A stretch of 64,000 nt of DNA from contig NZ_MTQN01000012.1 in assembly GCF_001984195.1 (NCBI RefSeq), forward strand, positions 186,001 to 250,000, read 5' to 3'. This document shows, piece by piece, positions 45,120-54,700 of the stretch. The DNA is from Kribbella sp. ALI-6-A. Its GTDB lineage: Bacteria > Actinomycetota > Actinomycetes > Propionibacteriales > Kribbellaceae. The stretch's first letter is position 1. Each line of letters starts with the position of its first letter. The notes under the pieces were generated by a model. The model was not told the origin of the DNA and did no database searches. It was given only the letters and a program-made list of their open reading frames with translations. The translations under genes and the position numbers were made by a program.

Positions 45120-45304
45120 CCCGCGGATGCCTCCGCGGGCCGGCCCGGCCTGCCCCTGCCACTGCGCCTGGTTGTGGCCGGGGCGTTGGTCTCTTCCCCA
45201 CTGCGTCTGGTGGTGGAGAAGAGATGGTTCCCGCCTCCGTCGCGCCTACGACCGGAGATGGGATCCGCCACCCTCCCCCGCTGCGCCTGGTGTGCGGAGG
45301 AGAG
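45120..45304. repeat. Cluster of tandem hairpins with a recurring TGCGYCTGGT loop
   Basis: Five consecutive hairpins. (1) 45120-45139 CCCGCGGA/TCCGCGGG. (2) 45152-45184 GCCCC-t-GCCAC / GTGGC-c-GGGGC, loop TGCGCCTGGTT. (3) 45190-45224 TCTCTTC-c-CCAC / GTGG-a-GAAGAGA, loop TGCGTCTGGTG. (4) 45235-45257 CTCCGTCG / CGA-c-CGGAG, loop CGCCTA. (5) 45272-45300 CCTC-ccc-CGC / GCG-GAGG, loop TGCGCCTGGTGT. Stems differ in sequence while loops 2, 3 and 5 share TGCGYCTGGT. Located between the hemerythrin-like gene and the TAXI gene 3' end. Confidence 0.75.
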
Positions 45305-45316
45305 CGAGCTGTGCGG

Positions 45317-46297
45317 TTATTTCAGTGCGTCGAGCGCCTTCTTGGCGCCCGGGTGCAACGGCACCGGGTCGGTCTGCGCCGCGGTCTCCAAGGTGATGTC
45401 CTTGGCCGCCGCGTTCACCTGGACCAGGGCGTCCTTGTTGTCGAAAATCACCTTGGTCAGCTTCTCGGCCAGCTCGTCCGGCATGTTCTTGCGGACCAGC
45501 AGCACGTTCGGCACGATGATCGTCTTGACGTCCCCCGGCTGCTTGTACGCCGCGGCCGGGATCGTGCCCTCGGCGTAAATGGTGCCGTACTTGGTGTTCA
45601 GCGCCGGCAGCAGGTCGGTGATCGGGATCAGTTTGACGTCCTTGCCGAGGCTGGTGGTCAGGTCGGTGATGCCACCGGTCGGGACGCCGCCGGACCACAC
45701 CAGCGCGTCGATCGAGCCGCTCTTCATCGCGTCGACCGACTCGGGCAGACCGAGCCGCTGGGTGGTGACGTCGCGGGCCGGGTCGAGGCCGGCCGCCGTG
45801 AGCAGCCGCCGGGCGATCACCTCGGTACCGGAGTTCGGCGAACCGGTGGAGATCCGCTTGCCCTTCAGGTCGGCGAACTTGGTCACCCCGGCCGAGGCGC
45901 GGACCGCGACCTGGGTGTAGTTCGGGTAGAGGCGGGTCAGCGCGACCACGTCCTGCGGCTGCTGGAAGCTGTTCTGGCCCTTGACCGCGTCGCTGGCGGT
46001 GTCGCCGAGCGAGAAGGCGATGTCGTAGTTGCCCGCCGTCAGGCCCTGGATGTTCTGTACCGAGGCGCCGGTCTCGCTGGCGGTGGCCCGGTAGCCCTCG
46101 ACCTTGTCCGAGATCACCGAGGCGAGCGCGCCGCCGAGCTGGTAGTACACGCCGGTGGTGTTGCCGGTGGCAATCGTCAGCCGGCCGCCGTCGGTACCGG
46201 TGCCACCGGCCTCGGGCTCACGCTGCCCACCGCAGGCCACCAGGGAGACGGCGGCGACGAGCGCGAGTACGGCGGCGGGGAGGCGTCGGGTTCTCAT
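45317..46297 (-). CDS. TAXI-family TRAP transporter solute-binding lipoprotein
   Basis: 326 residues from ATG 46297, overlapping the permease stop by four bases. Lipobox SLVAC (Cys22). TAXI signature LTIATGNTTGVYYQLGGALAS, then VQNIQGLTAGNYDIAFSLGDTAS, KGKRISTGSPNSGTEV and PTGGITDL. TAXI proteins capture ligands such as glutamate/glutamine or related acids for TRAP permeases; the ligand here is unknown. Downstream partner of the fused permease and upstream neighbour of the hairpin cluster. Confidence 0.93.
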   Translation of the reverse strand: MRTRRLPAAVLALVAAVSLVACGGQREPEAGGTGTDGGRLTIATGNTTGVYYQLGGALASVISDKVEGYRATASETGASVQNIQGLTAGNYDIAFSLGDTASDAVKGQNSFQQPQDVVALTRLYPNYTQVAVRASAGVTKFADLKGKRISTGSPNSGTEVIARRLLTAAGLDPARDVTTQRLGLPESVDAMKSGSIDALVWSGGVPTGGITDLTTSLGKDVKLIPITDLLPALNTKYGTIYAEGTIPAAAYKQPGDVKTIIVPNVLLVRKNMPDELAEKLTKVIFDNKDALVQVNAAAKDITLETAAQTDPVPLHPGAKKALDALK

Positions 46298-48318
46298 GAA
46301 GTGACGGATCCTTCCGGTTGTCCGGCCTGGCGTTGCCGCCGGACCAGGTTGATGACGACGGCAACAAGTAGCAAACCGATTCCGGCCGCGATGGTTACGG
46401 GCGCCAGGTACAGGAGCAGCAGCGCGGCCGGGACGCAGAGCGCCCGCTCGACCCATGTGGTGGCCACCAGGATCCAGCCGCCGGTCACCACGGCCAGCGC
46501 CGCGACGGCCAGCATCGACACCGCCAGCGTCCAGACCATGCCGAGCAGGCTGCCCTGGCCGAGCAGGTGCGCGCCGTTCTCGGTCAGCACGAACGCGAAC
46601 GGCACCAGGAAGGCCGGCAGCGTGTACTTCCACGCCTGCCACATGGTGGCCATCGTCCGGCCGCCGGTGATCGCCGAGGTGGCCACGGCGGCCAGCGCGG
46701 TCGGCGGCGACACCTCGGACAGCACGGCGTAGTAGAAGATGAACATGTACGCCTCGGCCGGGGTGACGCCGAGCTGCACCAGCGCCGGCGCGATGATCAC
46801 CGCGGCGATGATGAACGACGCCGTGACCGGCACGGCCAGACCGAGGATCAGGACGGCGATCGCCGACAGCGCCACGGTCAGGATCAGCACGACGGTCGGG
46901 TTGTCGGTCACCCCCTGACCGGCGTCGACGATGATCTCGGCCAGGTTCAGCCCGAGGCCGGTCTGGGTGGTCACCGCGACGATCACGCCCGCGGTCGCGC
47001 AGGTCGCCACCACCGGCAGCACCGATCGGGTGCCCTGGGCAAGCGCTTTGAACAGCGGCCCGGCGGTGAGCCGGTGCTCGCGGTCCAGGAACGACAGCGC
47101 GAACTGGATCAGCACGGCGTACACGACGGCCTTGAACGGCGGGACGCCGACCGCCATGAAGCCGATGATCACGAACAGCGACAGGAAGTGGTAGCTGAAC
47201 CGCAGCAGCAGCCGGCGGGCCGACAGATCCGACGTCTCCCCGGACGTGGTGCCGTGCCGGCGGGCGTCGATCTCGATCGCGAGCAGGATGCCGAGGTAGT
47301 ACAGGATCGTCGGGATCACCGCGTAGCCGAGCACGGTCAGGTACGAGACCTGGAGGAACTCGGCGATGATGAACGCGGCCGCGCCGAGCGTCGGCGGCGA
47401 CAGGATCGCCCCGATGCCCGCGGCGGCGAGCATGCCGCCCGCCGGTTCGGCCGGGTAGCCCGCGCGGCGCAGGATCGGCCAGGAGACCGTGCCCAGCGAC
47501 ACCGCGGTCGCCGTACCGGAGCCGGACACGGTGCCGAGCAGGAAGCCGGCCATCGTCACGGTCCGGCCGGGTGCGGTGCGGCTGCGCTTGAACGCGGCGA
47601 AGGACAGGTCGATGAAGAACTTGCCGGCGCCGGAGTAGTCCAGCACGGCGCCGTAGATGGTGAACAGCACGATGTAGCTCGCGGCAACCGCCAGCGGCGT
47701 CCCGTAGAAGCCGGCCGTGCCCATCGTGAACTGGGCGATGATCGCGTCGAAGTTGAAGCCCTGGTGGGCCAGCGACCAGGTGTAGGGCAGGTAGCCGCCG
47801 TAGTAGGCGTAGGCGATGAACAGCAGGCTGAACGCCGGCAGCACCCACCCCGTCGTACGGCGGCAGGCCTCGAGCAGCAGAACCAGCAGCAGCGCGCCGA
47901 TCAGGACATCCGTCCCGGTCGGCGCCTGGCGACGCTCCAGGAACCCGTCGAAGTCGAGCAGCGGGTAGAGGCAGACAACCAGCGCCACGGCCGCGAGCAG
48001 CCAGTCCAGCACGCCGGGGTCGTCGTGCGTCCGGGCCTTGAACGGATTCAGGAACGCCGGCACCTTCCAGCCCCGGTAGCACAACAAAGTGATCGGGAGG
48101 ACGGCTGCGAGAAAGATCACTAAGTAGTACTGCGTGCCGGCCGACAACGGGAAGAAGACCTGGAGCAGGACGCCCACGCTGACGATCGCGCACCAGGCCG
48201 AGATCACCAGATTGAGGGCAGGCCGCAGCCGCCGAGCTGGTTTCTCCTGCTCGTACTCGGCCAGGTCGGCTTCGGAGAGCGCGGCGGTGCCACCCCCCGC
48301 ACCAACACCCACAGTCAT
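46294..48318 (-). CDS. TRAP transporter fused permease (DctQ-DctM)
   Basis: 674 residues with about 18 predicted helices: a polar N-terminal 30 residues, a small DctQ-like helical part (about 35-140), then the large DctM-type domain (about 150-640). The TRAP hallmark GTVSGSGTATAVSLGTVSWPILRRAGYPAEPAGGMLAAAGIGAILSPPTLGAAAF is complete. Fused permeases pair with TAXI binding proteins, as here. Uses an ion gradient, not ATP. The operon is divergent from a two-component system. Confidence 0.95.
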   Translation of the reverse strand: MTVGVGAGGGTAALSEADLAEYEQEKPARRLRPALNLVISAWCAIVSVGVLLQVFFPLSAGTQYYLVIFLAAVLPITLLCYRGWKVPAFLNPFKARTHDDPGVLDWLLAAVALVVCLYPLLDFDGFLERRQAPTGTDVLIGALLLVLLLEACRRTTGWVLPAFSLLFIAYAYYGGYLPYTWSLAHQGFNFDAIIAQFTMGTAGFYGTPLAVAASYIVLFTIYGAVLDYSGAGKFFIDLSFAAFKRSRTAPGRTVTMAGFLLGTVSGSGTATAVSLGTVSWPILRRAGYPAEPAGGMLAAAGIGAILSPPTLGAAAFIIAEFLQVSYLTVLGYAVIPTILYYLGILLAIEIDARRHGTTSGETSDLSARRLLLRFSYHFLSLFVIIGFMAVGVPPFKAVVYAVLIQFALSFLDREHRLTAGPLFKALAQGTRSVLPVVATCATAGVIVAVTTQTGLGLNLAEIIVDAGQGVTDNPTVVLILTVALSAIAVLILGLAVPVTASFIIAAVIIAPALVQLGVTPAEAYMFIFYYAVLSEVSPPTALAAVATSAITGGRTMATMWQAWKYTLPAFLVPFAFVLTENGAHLLGQGSLLGMVWTLAVSMLAVAALAVVTGGWILVATTWVERALCVPAALLLLYLAPVTIAAGIGLLLVAVVINLVRRQRQAGQPEGSVTS

Positions 48319-48435
48319 GTATCGGCTCCCTCCCGTGGTCGGAGACTAGTGTCGCCGACCACGGCCTGGAGTCGCGTGATTACGTCTTTACCAAGATCTG
48401 ACACAGGTGAGCGTCTCCTGCCCTACGATCACGGC

Positions 48436-49101
48436 ATGAGCGGCGCGGTGAGGATTCTGTTGGTCGAAGACGATCTCGATATCGCCAACGCTCTGATACC
48501 TGCCTTGCGCCGGTACGGGCTGATGGTGACGCACGTCCGCACCGCCGCGGACGCGCTCGCCGCCGACCCCGGCGACCTGGTCCTGCTGGACCTCGGCCTG
48601 CCCGACGGCGACGGCATCAACGTGTGCCGACAGATCCGGACCGTGTCGGACGTACCGGTGATCGCGGTGACCGCCCGGGGCGAGGCGGCCGACCGGGTCC
48701 GCGGTCTGCGCAGCGGCGCCGACGACTACGTGGTGAAGCCGTTCGCGATCTCCGAGCTGCTGGCCCGGATCGACGCCGTCCTGCGCCGGACCGGCCTGCT
48801 GCAACCCCGCCCCCGGGTGACCGTCGGCGATCTGACCGTGGACATCGAGGCCCGCACCGTCCAGGTCGCCGACAAACCCATCAGTCTGACCCGCAAGGAG
48901 TTCGACGTGCTGGCTGTGCTGGCCGCGCACCACGGCCGGGTGGTGCCGCGCGAGCAAGTGGCGCTGTACGCCTGGCAGTCCGTGTTCGAGGCGTCGTCGC
49001 GGACGATGGACGTGCACGTCGCCAGCCTGCGGGCCAAGCTCGGCCGTCCGGAGCTGGTGCAGACCATCCGCGGCGTCGGCTACCGCCTGGGTTCGGACTG
49101 A
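48436..49101 (+). CDS. OmpR/PhoB-type response regulator
   Basis: 221 residues from ATG 48436. Receiver domain with phospho-Asp52 (LVLLDLGLPDGDG), acidic pair E11-D12, and Lys about 102 (DDYVVKPF). Winged helix about 128-221: PISLTRKEFDVLAVLAAHHGRVVPRE and TMDVHVASLRAKLG. A TACGAT hexamer ends 6 nt before the ATG, so the mRNA may be leaderless. Histidine kinase starts 3 bp after the stop. Placed between two TAXI-protein loci, it may control the TAXI-TRAP operon, which is divergent from it by 117 bp. Confidence 0.92.
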   Translation: MSGAVRILLVEDDLDIANALIPALRRYGLMVTHVRTAADALAADPGDLVLLDLGLPDGDGINVCRQIRTVSDVPVIAVTARGEAADRVRGLRSGADDYVVKPFAISELLARIDAVLRRTGLLQPRPRVTVGDLTVDIEARTVQVADKPISLTRKEFDVLAVLAAHHGRVVPREQVALYAWQSVFEASSRTMDVHVASLRAKLGRPELVQTIRGVGYRLGSD

Positions 49102-49104
49102 CCG

Positions 49105-50475
49105 TTGCGCCGTCGCCTGCTGCAGTCCCTCGTCCCCCTGGTCGCCGTACTGGCGATCCTCGCGGCGGTACCGCTGGCGAACTTCATCGCCACCAACACC
49201 ACCCGCAACCTGTTCCTGTCCCGCAGCAACGACGCCGACTGGTTCGCCACGATGGCCGAGTCGCCGCTGCAGTCCGGTGACATCGCCAGCCTGCGCGAGC
49301 TCGCGGTCCGCTACCACGAGCTCTACAACACGCCGGTGTTCGTCGTCGACGTGGACCGCCGGGTGATCGCCACCTCCCGGTCCGGCGTCGACGTCCAGGA
49401 GCCCGCCATCAAGCTGGTCCTGGACAGCACGCTGTCCGGCCGGCTGCCGAGCGAGCCGAAGGCCCTGTGGCCGTGGCAGTCCGGCGACATGGTGGTCTCC
49501 CGTCCGGTGGTGAACAACGGCCGCGTGCTCGGCGCCTCGGTGCTGCGCGTGCCGACCGAGAAGGGCCGCCAGGACGTCCAGAACGGCCTGCTCCTGCTGC
49601 TCGGCGGTCTGCTGATGGCGGTCGGAGCCGTTGTCATCGGCATCGTCCAGCCGGTCACCCGCTGGGTGCTGCGGCCGCTCAACGACCTCGACAACGCCAC
49701 CCACCAGGTCACCCGGGGCGCGCTGGACACCCGGGTGTCGACCGACGGCCGGGCGCCGGAGCTGCGCCGGCTCGGCGACAGCTTCAACTCGATGGCGCTC
49801 AGCCTGCACCAGGCGCGTCAGCGTGAGCGCGAGTTCGTCGCCGACGCGTCGCACCAGCTCCGGACGCCGTTGACGTCGGCCCGGATCCACATCGAAGGTC
49901 TGTCCCGGCTGTCGCCGACCGCGCGGTTCGCGCTCAGCGACATCGACCGGCTCGGCCGGATCGTGCAGCGGCTGTCCCGGCTGGCCGGCTCGGACCGCCC
50001 GGGCGACGTCGAGGGCAGCGAGGAGCCGCTGGACCTGGCCCAGGCCGTCAAGGAGCGCCTGGTCGGCTGGAAGGCCGTGTACGCCGCGGACGACCTCGAG
50101 CTGGTCATCGGCGAGATGGTGCCCGGCGGCGTCGCGGCCGAGCTCGAGGTCGACGACATCCTCGACGTACTGCTCGACAACGCCAGCAAGTACGGCGCGC
50201 CGCCGGTCGAGGTCTCGGTCACCCGCGACGGCACCGAGGTCGTGCTGTCGGTCCGCGACCACGGGCTCGGGCTCGGGTCGCGGGACCTGAAGAAGGTCGG
50301 CGAGCGGTTCTGGCGCAGCGCGCACCACCGGGAGATGCCCGGTACCGGACTCGGCCTGGCGATCGTCCGGTCCGAGGCGGCCCGGGTCGGCGGCCGGGTG
50401 GTGGCTCGCCCGCCGATCGGCGGCGGCCTGGTGATCGAGGTCCGCGTCCCGCTGATCGACGACTACGAGGACTGA
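49105..50475 (+). CDS. Membrane sensor histidine kinase
   Basis: 456 residues from a TTG (49105) that begins directly with a basic, then hydrophobic N-terminus. Two helices (about 8-28 and 152-178) bracket an extracytoplasmic sensor of about 120 residues with NTPVFVVDVDRRVIATS. HAMP (about 180-235), HisKA with phospho-His250 (FVADASHQLRTPLTS), and HATPase with LDVLLDNASKYG, SVRDHGLGLG and GTGLGLAIV. Paired with the response regulator. A convergent lone TAXI binding protein follows and could be its periplasmic ligand adaptor. Confidence 0.93.
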   Translation: MRRRLLQSLVPLVAVLAILAAVPLANFIATNTTRNLFLSRSNDADWFATMAESPLQSGDIASLRELAVRYHELYNTPVFVVDVDRRVIATSRSGVDVQEPAIKLVLDSTLSGRLPSEPKALWPWQSGDMVVSRPVVNNGRVLGASVLRVPTEKGRQDVQNGLLLLLGGLLMAVGAVVIGIVQPVTRWVLRPLNDLDNATHQVTRGALDTRVSTDGRAPELRRLGDSFNSMALSLHQARQREREFVADASHQLRTPLTSARIHIEGLSRLSPTARFALSDIDRLGRIVQRLSRLAGSDRPGDVEGSEEPLDLAQAVKERLVGWKAVYAADDLELVIGEMVPGGVAAELEVDDILDVLLDNASKYGAPPVEVSVTRDGTEVVLSVRDHGLGLGSRDLKKVGERFWRSAHHREMPGTGLGLAIVRSEAARVGGRVVARPPIGGGLVIEVRVPLIDDYED

Positions 50476-50482
50476 GCTCCGC

Positions 50483-50518
50483 ACGACCGACGGGTGAGAC
50501 ACACGACCGAGTGGTGAG
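50483..50518 (+). repeat. 16-bp direct repeats
   Basis: ACGACCGACGGGTGAG (50483-50498) and ACGACCGAGTGGTGAG (50503-50518) with a 20-bp period, 14 of 16 identical, directly after the kinase stop. Role unknown. Confidence 0.5.
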
Positions 50519-50533
50519 CCCGCTCGACCTCTT

Positions 50534-50562
50534 GGGTGGTGGGGCAACGGCCTTCACCACCC
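50534..50562. terminator. Hairpin between kinase and TAXI gene
   Basis: GGGTGGTG (50534-50541) / CACCACCC (50555-50562), 13-nt loop, in the 95-bp convergent gap. Could serve both strands. Confidence 0.6.
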
Positions 50563-50570
50563 GACGTGCG

Positions 50571-51566
50571 TCAGACGTGGTTTTCCTGGTACCAGCGCTT
50601 CGCGGCCTCGTGCAGCGGGATCGGCATGGTCGCGATCGCCGACCGGGCGTCCAGCGAACCGGCCTCGGGGTGGATCTCCCGCAGCTCGGCCTGTCGGCGG
50701 AACATCGTGTTCACCGTCCACCACGCCCAGGGCGCGGACAGGTCGCGGCGGGCCAGCAGGTAGTTCGGCACCGCCAGCGTGGGGACCGCGTTGGCCAGCT
50801 TGTAGACCGAGGGCGGGATCGACGACAGCACGTAGCCACCGAACCGCCGGTTCGCCAGCTGCTGGGCGGCGGCGCCGATGTCGACCAGCCGGAAGCCGAT
50901 CGTCGCCTGGAGGTCGAGGATCGGCTTGGTCGGCAGACCGCCGCTCCAGATCAGGGCGGCGATCCCTTCGCGCGGTTTGTCGATCCCGACCGCCAGCGCC
51001 TTCACCGCGGCTTCCAGCCCGAGGTTCTTCGGCACCACCTTGATCCCCGCGGTCTGCAGGATCCGGTTCGCGACCACCCGGGTGCCGGAGTTCATCGGGC
51101 CGAGGTTGACGATCCGGTCCTTCAGGTGCTTCAGCTCGAAGATGTTCGACGACGTGGGCACCACCACGTGCACGTAGTTGTCGTAGGTCCGGGCCAGCGC
51201 GGAGAACCGCAGGGCACCGGAGCTGAACGCGGTGTCCGGCGCGCCCTCCCAGGCGTCCAGTGCCGAGTCGGACAGGCTGAAGGCGATGTCGGCCTTGCCG
51301 GCGGCCAGCATCTTCAGGTTCTGCACCGACCCCTCGGTGCGGATCGGCGTCATCGACACCCCGGTCTGCTCGCTGGCCAGCCTGGCCAGCCCGCTGCCGT
51401 AGATGTCGTACACACCGCCCTCGTTGCCGGTGGCGATCTTGGCGGGGCCGTCCGGCGCCGCTTCGTCGGAGCGGCCGCGGGAGCAGCCCGGGATGAGCAG
51501 GGACCCGGTGGCCGCGGCCCCCAGTCCCAGCGCGTGGCGGCGGGTCAGCAGGCGGGGACGATCCAT
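50571..51566 (-). CDS. Stand-alone TAXI solute-binding lipoprotein with Tat-like signal
   Basis: 331 residues from ATG 51566; the upstream extension has no signal sequence. N-terminus PRLLTRRHALGLGAAATGSLLIPGC combines a twin-arginine motif and a lipobox (Cys29). TAXI core: KIATGNEGGVYDIYGSGLARLAS, VQNLKMLAAGKADIAFSLSDSAL, NLGPMNSGTRVVANRIL. No permease gene is adjacent. It is convergent with the sensor kinase, and the other TAXI protein belongs to the divergent TRAP operon, so it may feed that permease or the sensor. Confidence 0.9.
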   Translation of the reverse strand: MDRPRLLTRRHALGLGAAATGSLLIPGCSRGRSDEAAPDGPAKIATGNEGGVYDIYGSGLARLASEQTGVSMTPIRTEGSVQNLKMLAAGKADIAFSLSDSALDAWEGAPDTAFSSGALRFSALARTYDNYVHVVVPTSSNIFELKHLKDRIVNLGPMNSGTRVVANRILQTAGIKVVPKNLGLEAAVKALAVGIDKPREGIAALIWSGGLPTKPILDLQATIGFRLVDIGAAAQQLANRRFGGYVLSSIPPSVYKLANAVPTLAVPNYLLARRDLSAPWAWWTVNTMFRRQAELREIHPEAGSLDARSAIATMPIPLHEAAKRWYQENHV

Positions 51567-51718
51567 GAGGGACAACTTAGAGGGCCCGGGGTGCGGATGC
51601 CATCGCGGTCCGGTCACGACCCCTTACGGCGTGCTCACCTCGAGGCGTCCGGCGGTCGGAGAACCGCCGCCGGACGGTGGGACGGCGAGCTTGCGTCTGG
51701 ACGGGCCCGGCCAACATG

Positions 51719-51732
51719 TGACAGCGTTGTCA
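51719..51732. promoter_or_regulatory. LacI-type operator upstream of the alpha-mannosidase gene
   Basis: TGACAGCGTTGTCA is a near-perfect 14-bp palindrome with the central CG typical of LacI-family operators. It lies 51 bp before the GTG start. No LacI-type gene occurs in this window, so the regulator is encoded elsewhere. Confidence 0.6.
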
Positions 51733-51782
51733 ACACAGTCGGCCTGGATGGCCGCGGAACCCCGTCAGCGGAGGATGATTTC

Positions 51783-54700
51783 GTGCACGACGACCGACAA
51801 CTGATCGAGGAGCGGCTCAAGCGCGCCCTGCGGGAGCGGATCCGCCCCGCGGTCTACGGCGCCTCCGTCCCGCTGTCCATCGAGGTGTGGCACGCCCCGG
51901 GCGAGCCGGTGAGTCCCGCCGAGGCCCTGGCCCAGAGCTACGAGCCGGCCGAGATCGGCCTGCCCTGGGGTCCGGCCTGGGGCACCGCCTGGTTCAAGTT
52001 CAGCGGCCAGGTGCCGGCCGAGTGGGCCGGCTCCGAGATCGAGGCCGTGATCGACCTCGGCTTCAGCGGCGGCCCGGGCTTCTCCGCCGAGGGCCTGATC
52101 CACACCACTTCCGGCGTACCGCTGAAGGGCCTGCACCCGCGGCAGACCTACGCACCGCTGTCGATCCTCGGCCCCGACGGCACCGCTGCCGCGCCGGGCG
52201 ACCAGATCAGCTTCTACGTCGAGGCAGCCGCGAACCCGGAGATCCCGCTCGACAACGCCTACGCGAAGGTCGACATCGGCGCCAAGCGCGGCGAGACGCC
52301 GATCTACACGCTGACCCGCGCCGACCTGGCCGTGTTCAACGCCGAGGTGTGGAACCTGATCCTGGACCTGGAGGCCCTCGACGGCCTGCAGCGGGAGCTG
52401 ACCCCGCAGGAGCCCCGCCGCCGCGAGATCCTGCGCGCGCTCAGCCGGGCCCTGGACGCGCTGGACTACGAGGACGTCGCCGGCACCGCCACCGAGGCCC
52501 GCGCCCAGCTCACCGACGTACTGAGCCGTCCCGCGCACGCCAGCGCGCACCAGCTGTCCGCGGTCGGGCACGCGCACATCGACTCGGCCTGGCTCTGGCC
52601 GCTGCGCGAGACCCGCCGCAAGGTCGCCCGGACCGTCTCCAACGTCGCCACGCTGGCGGAGGAGTACCCCGAGCTGGTCTTCGCGTTCTCGCAGGCCCAG
52701 CAGCACGCCTGGGTGAAGGACAACTACCCCGAGGTCTGGGAGCGACTGAAGAAGGCCGTTGCCGACGGCACCATCGTTCCGGTGGGCGGCATGTGGGTCG
52801 AGTCCGACACCAACCTGCCCGGCGGCGAGGCGCTGGCCCGGCAGTTCGTGCACGGCAAGCGCTTCTTCCTGGACGAGTACGGCATCGACACCCAGGAGGT
52901 CTGGCTGCCGGACTCGTTCGGCTACACCGCCGCGCTGCCGCAGCTGGTCAAGCTGTCCGGCTCGAAGTGGTTCCTGACCCAGAAGATCTCCTGGAACAAG
53001 GAGAACCGCTTCCCGCACCACACCTTCAACTGGGAAGGTCTCGACGGCACCCGGATCTTCACCCACTTCCCGCCGATCGACACCTACAACTCCGACCTGT
53101 CCGGCCGTGAGCTCGCGCACGCGCAGCGCAACTTCGCCGAGAACGGCGCGGCGACCCGCTCGCTGGTGCCGTTCGGTTACGGCGACGGCGGTGGCGGCCC
53201 CACCCGCGAGTTCGTCGCGACCGCCCGCCGGGTGGCCAACCTGGAGTCCTCGCCGCGGGTGACGATCGAATCGCCGACCGAGTTCTTCAGCGCCGCCGAG
53301 GAGGAGTACGCCGAGCACGCGCCGGTGTGGTCCGGCGAGCTCTACCTGGAGATCCACCGGGCGACGTACACCTCGCAGGCCAAGACCAAGCAGGGCAACC
53401 GGCGCAGCGAGCACCTGCTGCGCGAGGCCGAGCTGTGGTCGGCGGCGGCCGTCGTCGCGGGCAAGCTGGACGCCTACCCGTACGAGGACCTGGACCGGAT
53501 CTGGAAGGCCGTGCTGCTGAACCAGTTCCACGACATCCTGCCCGGCTCGTCGATCTCCTGGGTGCACCGCGAGGCCGAGGCGACGTACGCGGCGCTGGCC
53601 GAGGAGCTCGAGGCGATCATCGCCAAGGCGCAGCAGGCGCTGGCCGGTTCCGGTGACGCGCAGATCGTCTTCAACGCGGCGCCGCACAACCGCGGTGGCG
53701 TCGCCGCCCTCGGCGCGGGCATCGCCGCGGGCGAGGGCCAGGCCGCGACGATCGACGGCAACGTGCTCGACAACGGCCTGATCCGGGTCACCGTCGACGA
53801 GCGCGGCCTGATCACGTCCCTGTACGACGTGGCCGCCGACCGCGAGGTCGTTGCCCCCGGCACCGTGGCGAACCTGCTGCAGCTGCACGTCGACACCCCG
53901 AACCACTGGGACGCCTGGGACGTCGACTCGTTCTACAAGAACAACGTGCGCGACGTCACCGAGGTCGACACGGTCGACTTCAGCACCGTCGACGGCGTCG
54001 CGACCGTGGTGGTGAAGCGGTCCTTCAACCGCTCCACCGTCACCCAGACGCTGCGGCTGCGGCCGGGCACCAAGCGGCTCGACATCGAGACCGCGATGGA
54101 CTGGCACGAGTCGGAGAAGTTCCTCAAGGCCGCCTACCCGGTCGACGTGCACGCCGACCGGTCCGCGTCGGAGACCCAGTTCGGGCACATCTTCCGGCCG
54201 ACCCACACCAACACCTCGTGGGACGCGGCGAAGTTCGAGATCGCGGCGCACCGCTGGGTGCACGTCGGCGAGCCGGGCTACGGCGTGGCCGTGGTCAACG
54301 ACTCGACGTACGGGCACGACGTGAACCGGACCGCTCGGGAGGACGGTGGCACCACGACCACCATCCGTACGTCGCTGATCCGCGCGCCGCGCTTCCCCGA
54401 CCCGAAGACCGACCAGGGCCTGCACGTGGTCAACCACGCGCTGGTGGTCGGCGCCGGGATCCCGGAGGCGATCGAGGAGGGCTACCGGATCAACCTGCCG
54501 GAGCGGGTCGTCACCGGCGCCGAGGGCGTCGCGCCGATCGTCGAGGTGAGCAACGGCAACGTGATCGTCGAGGCGGTCAAGCTGGCCGACGACAAGTCCG
54601 GCGACGTCGTCGTCCGGCTCTACGAGTCCAGCGGCGGTCAGTCCAAGGCGACCGTCACGCCGGGCTTCGCGGCCGGCTCGGTCACCGAGGTCGACCTGCT

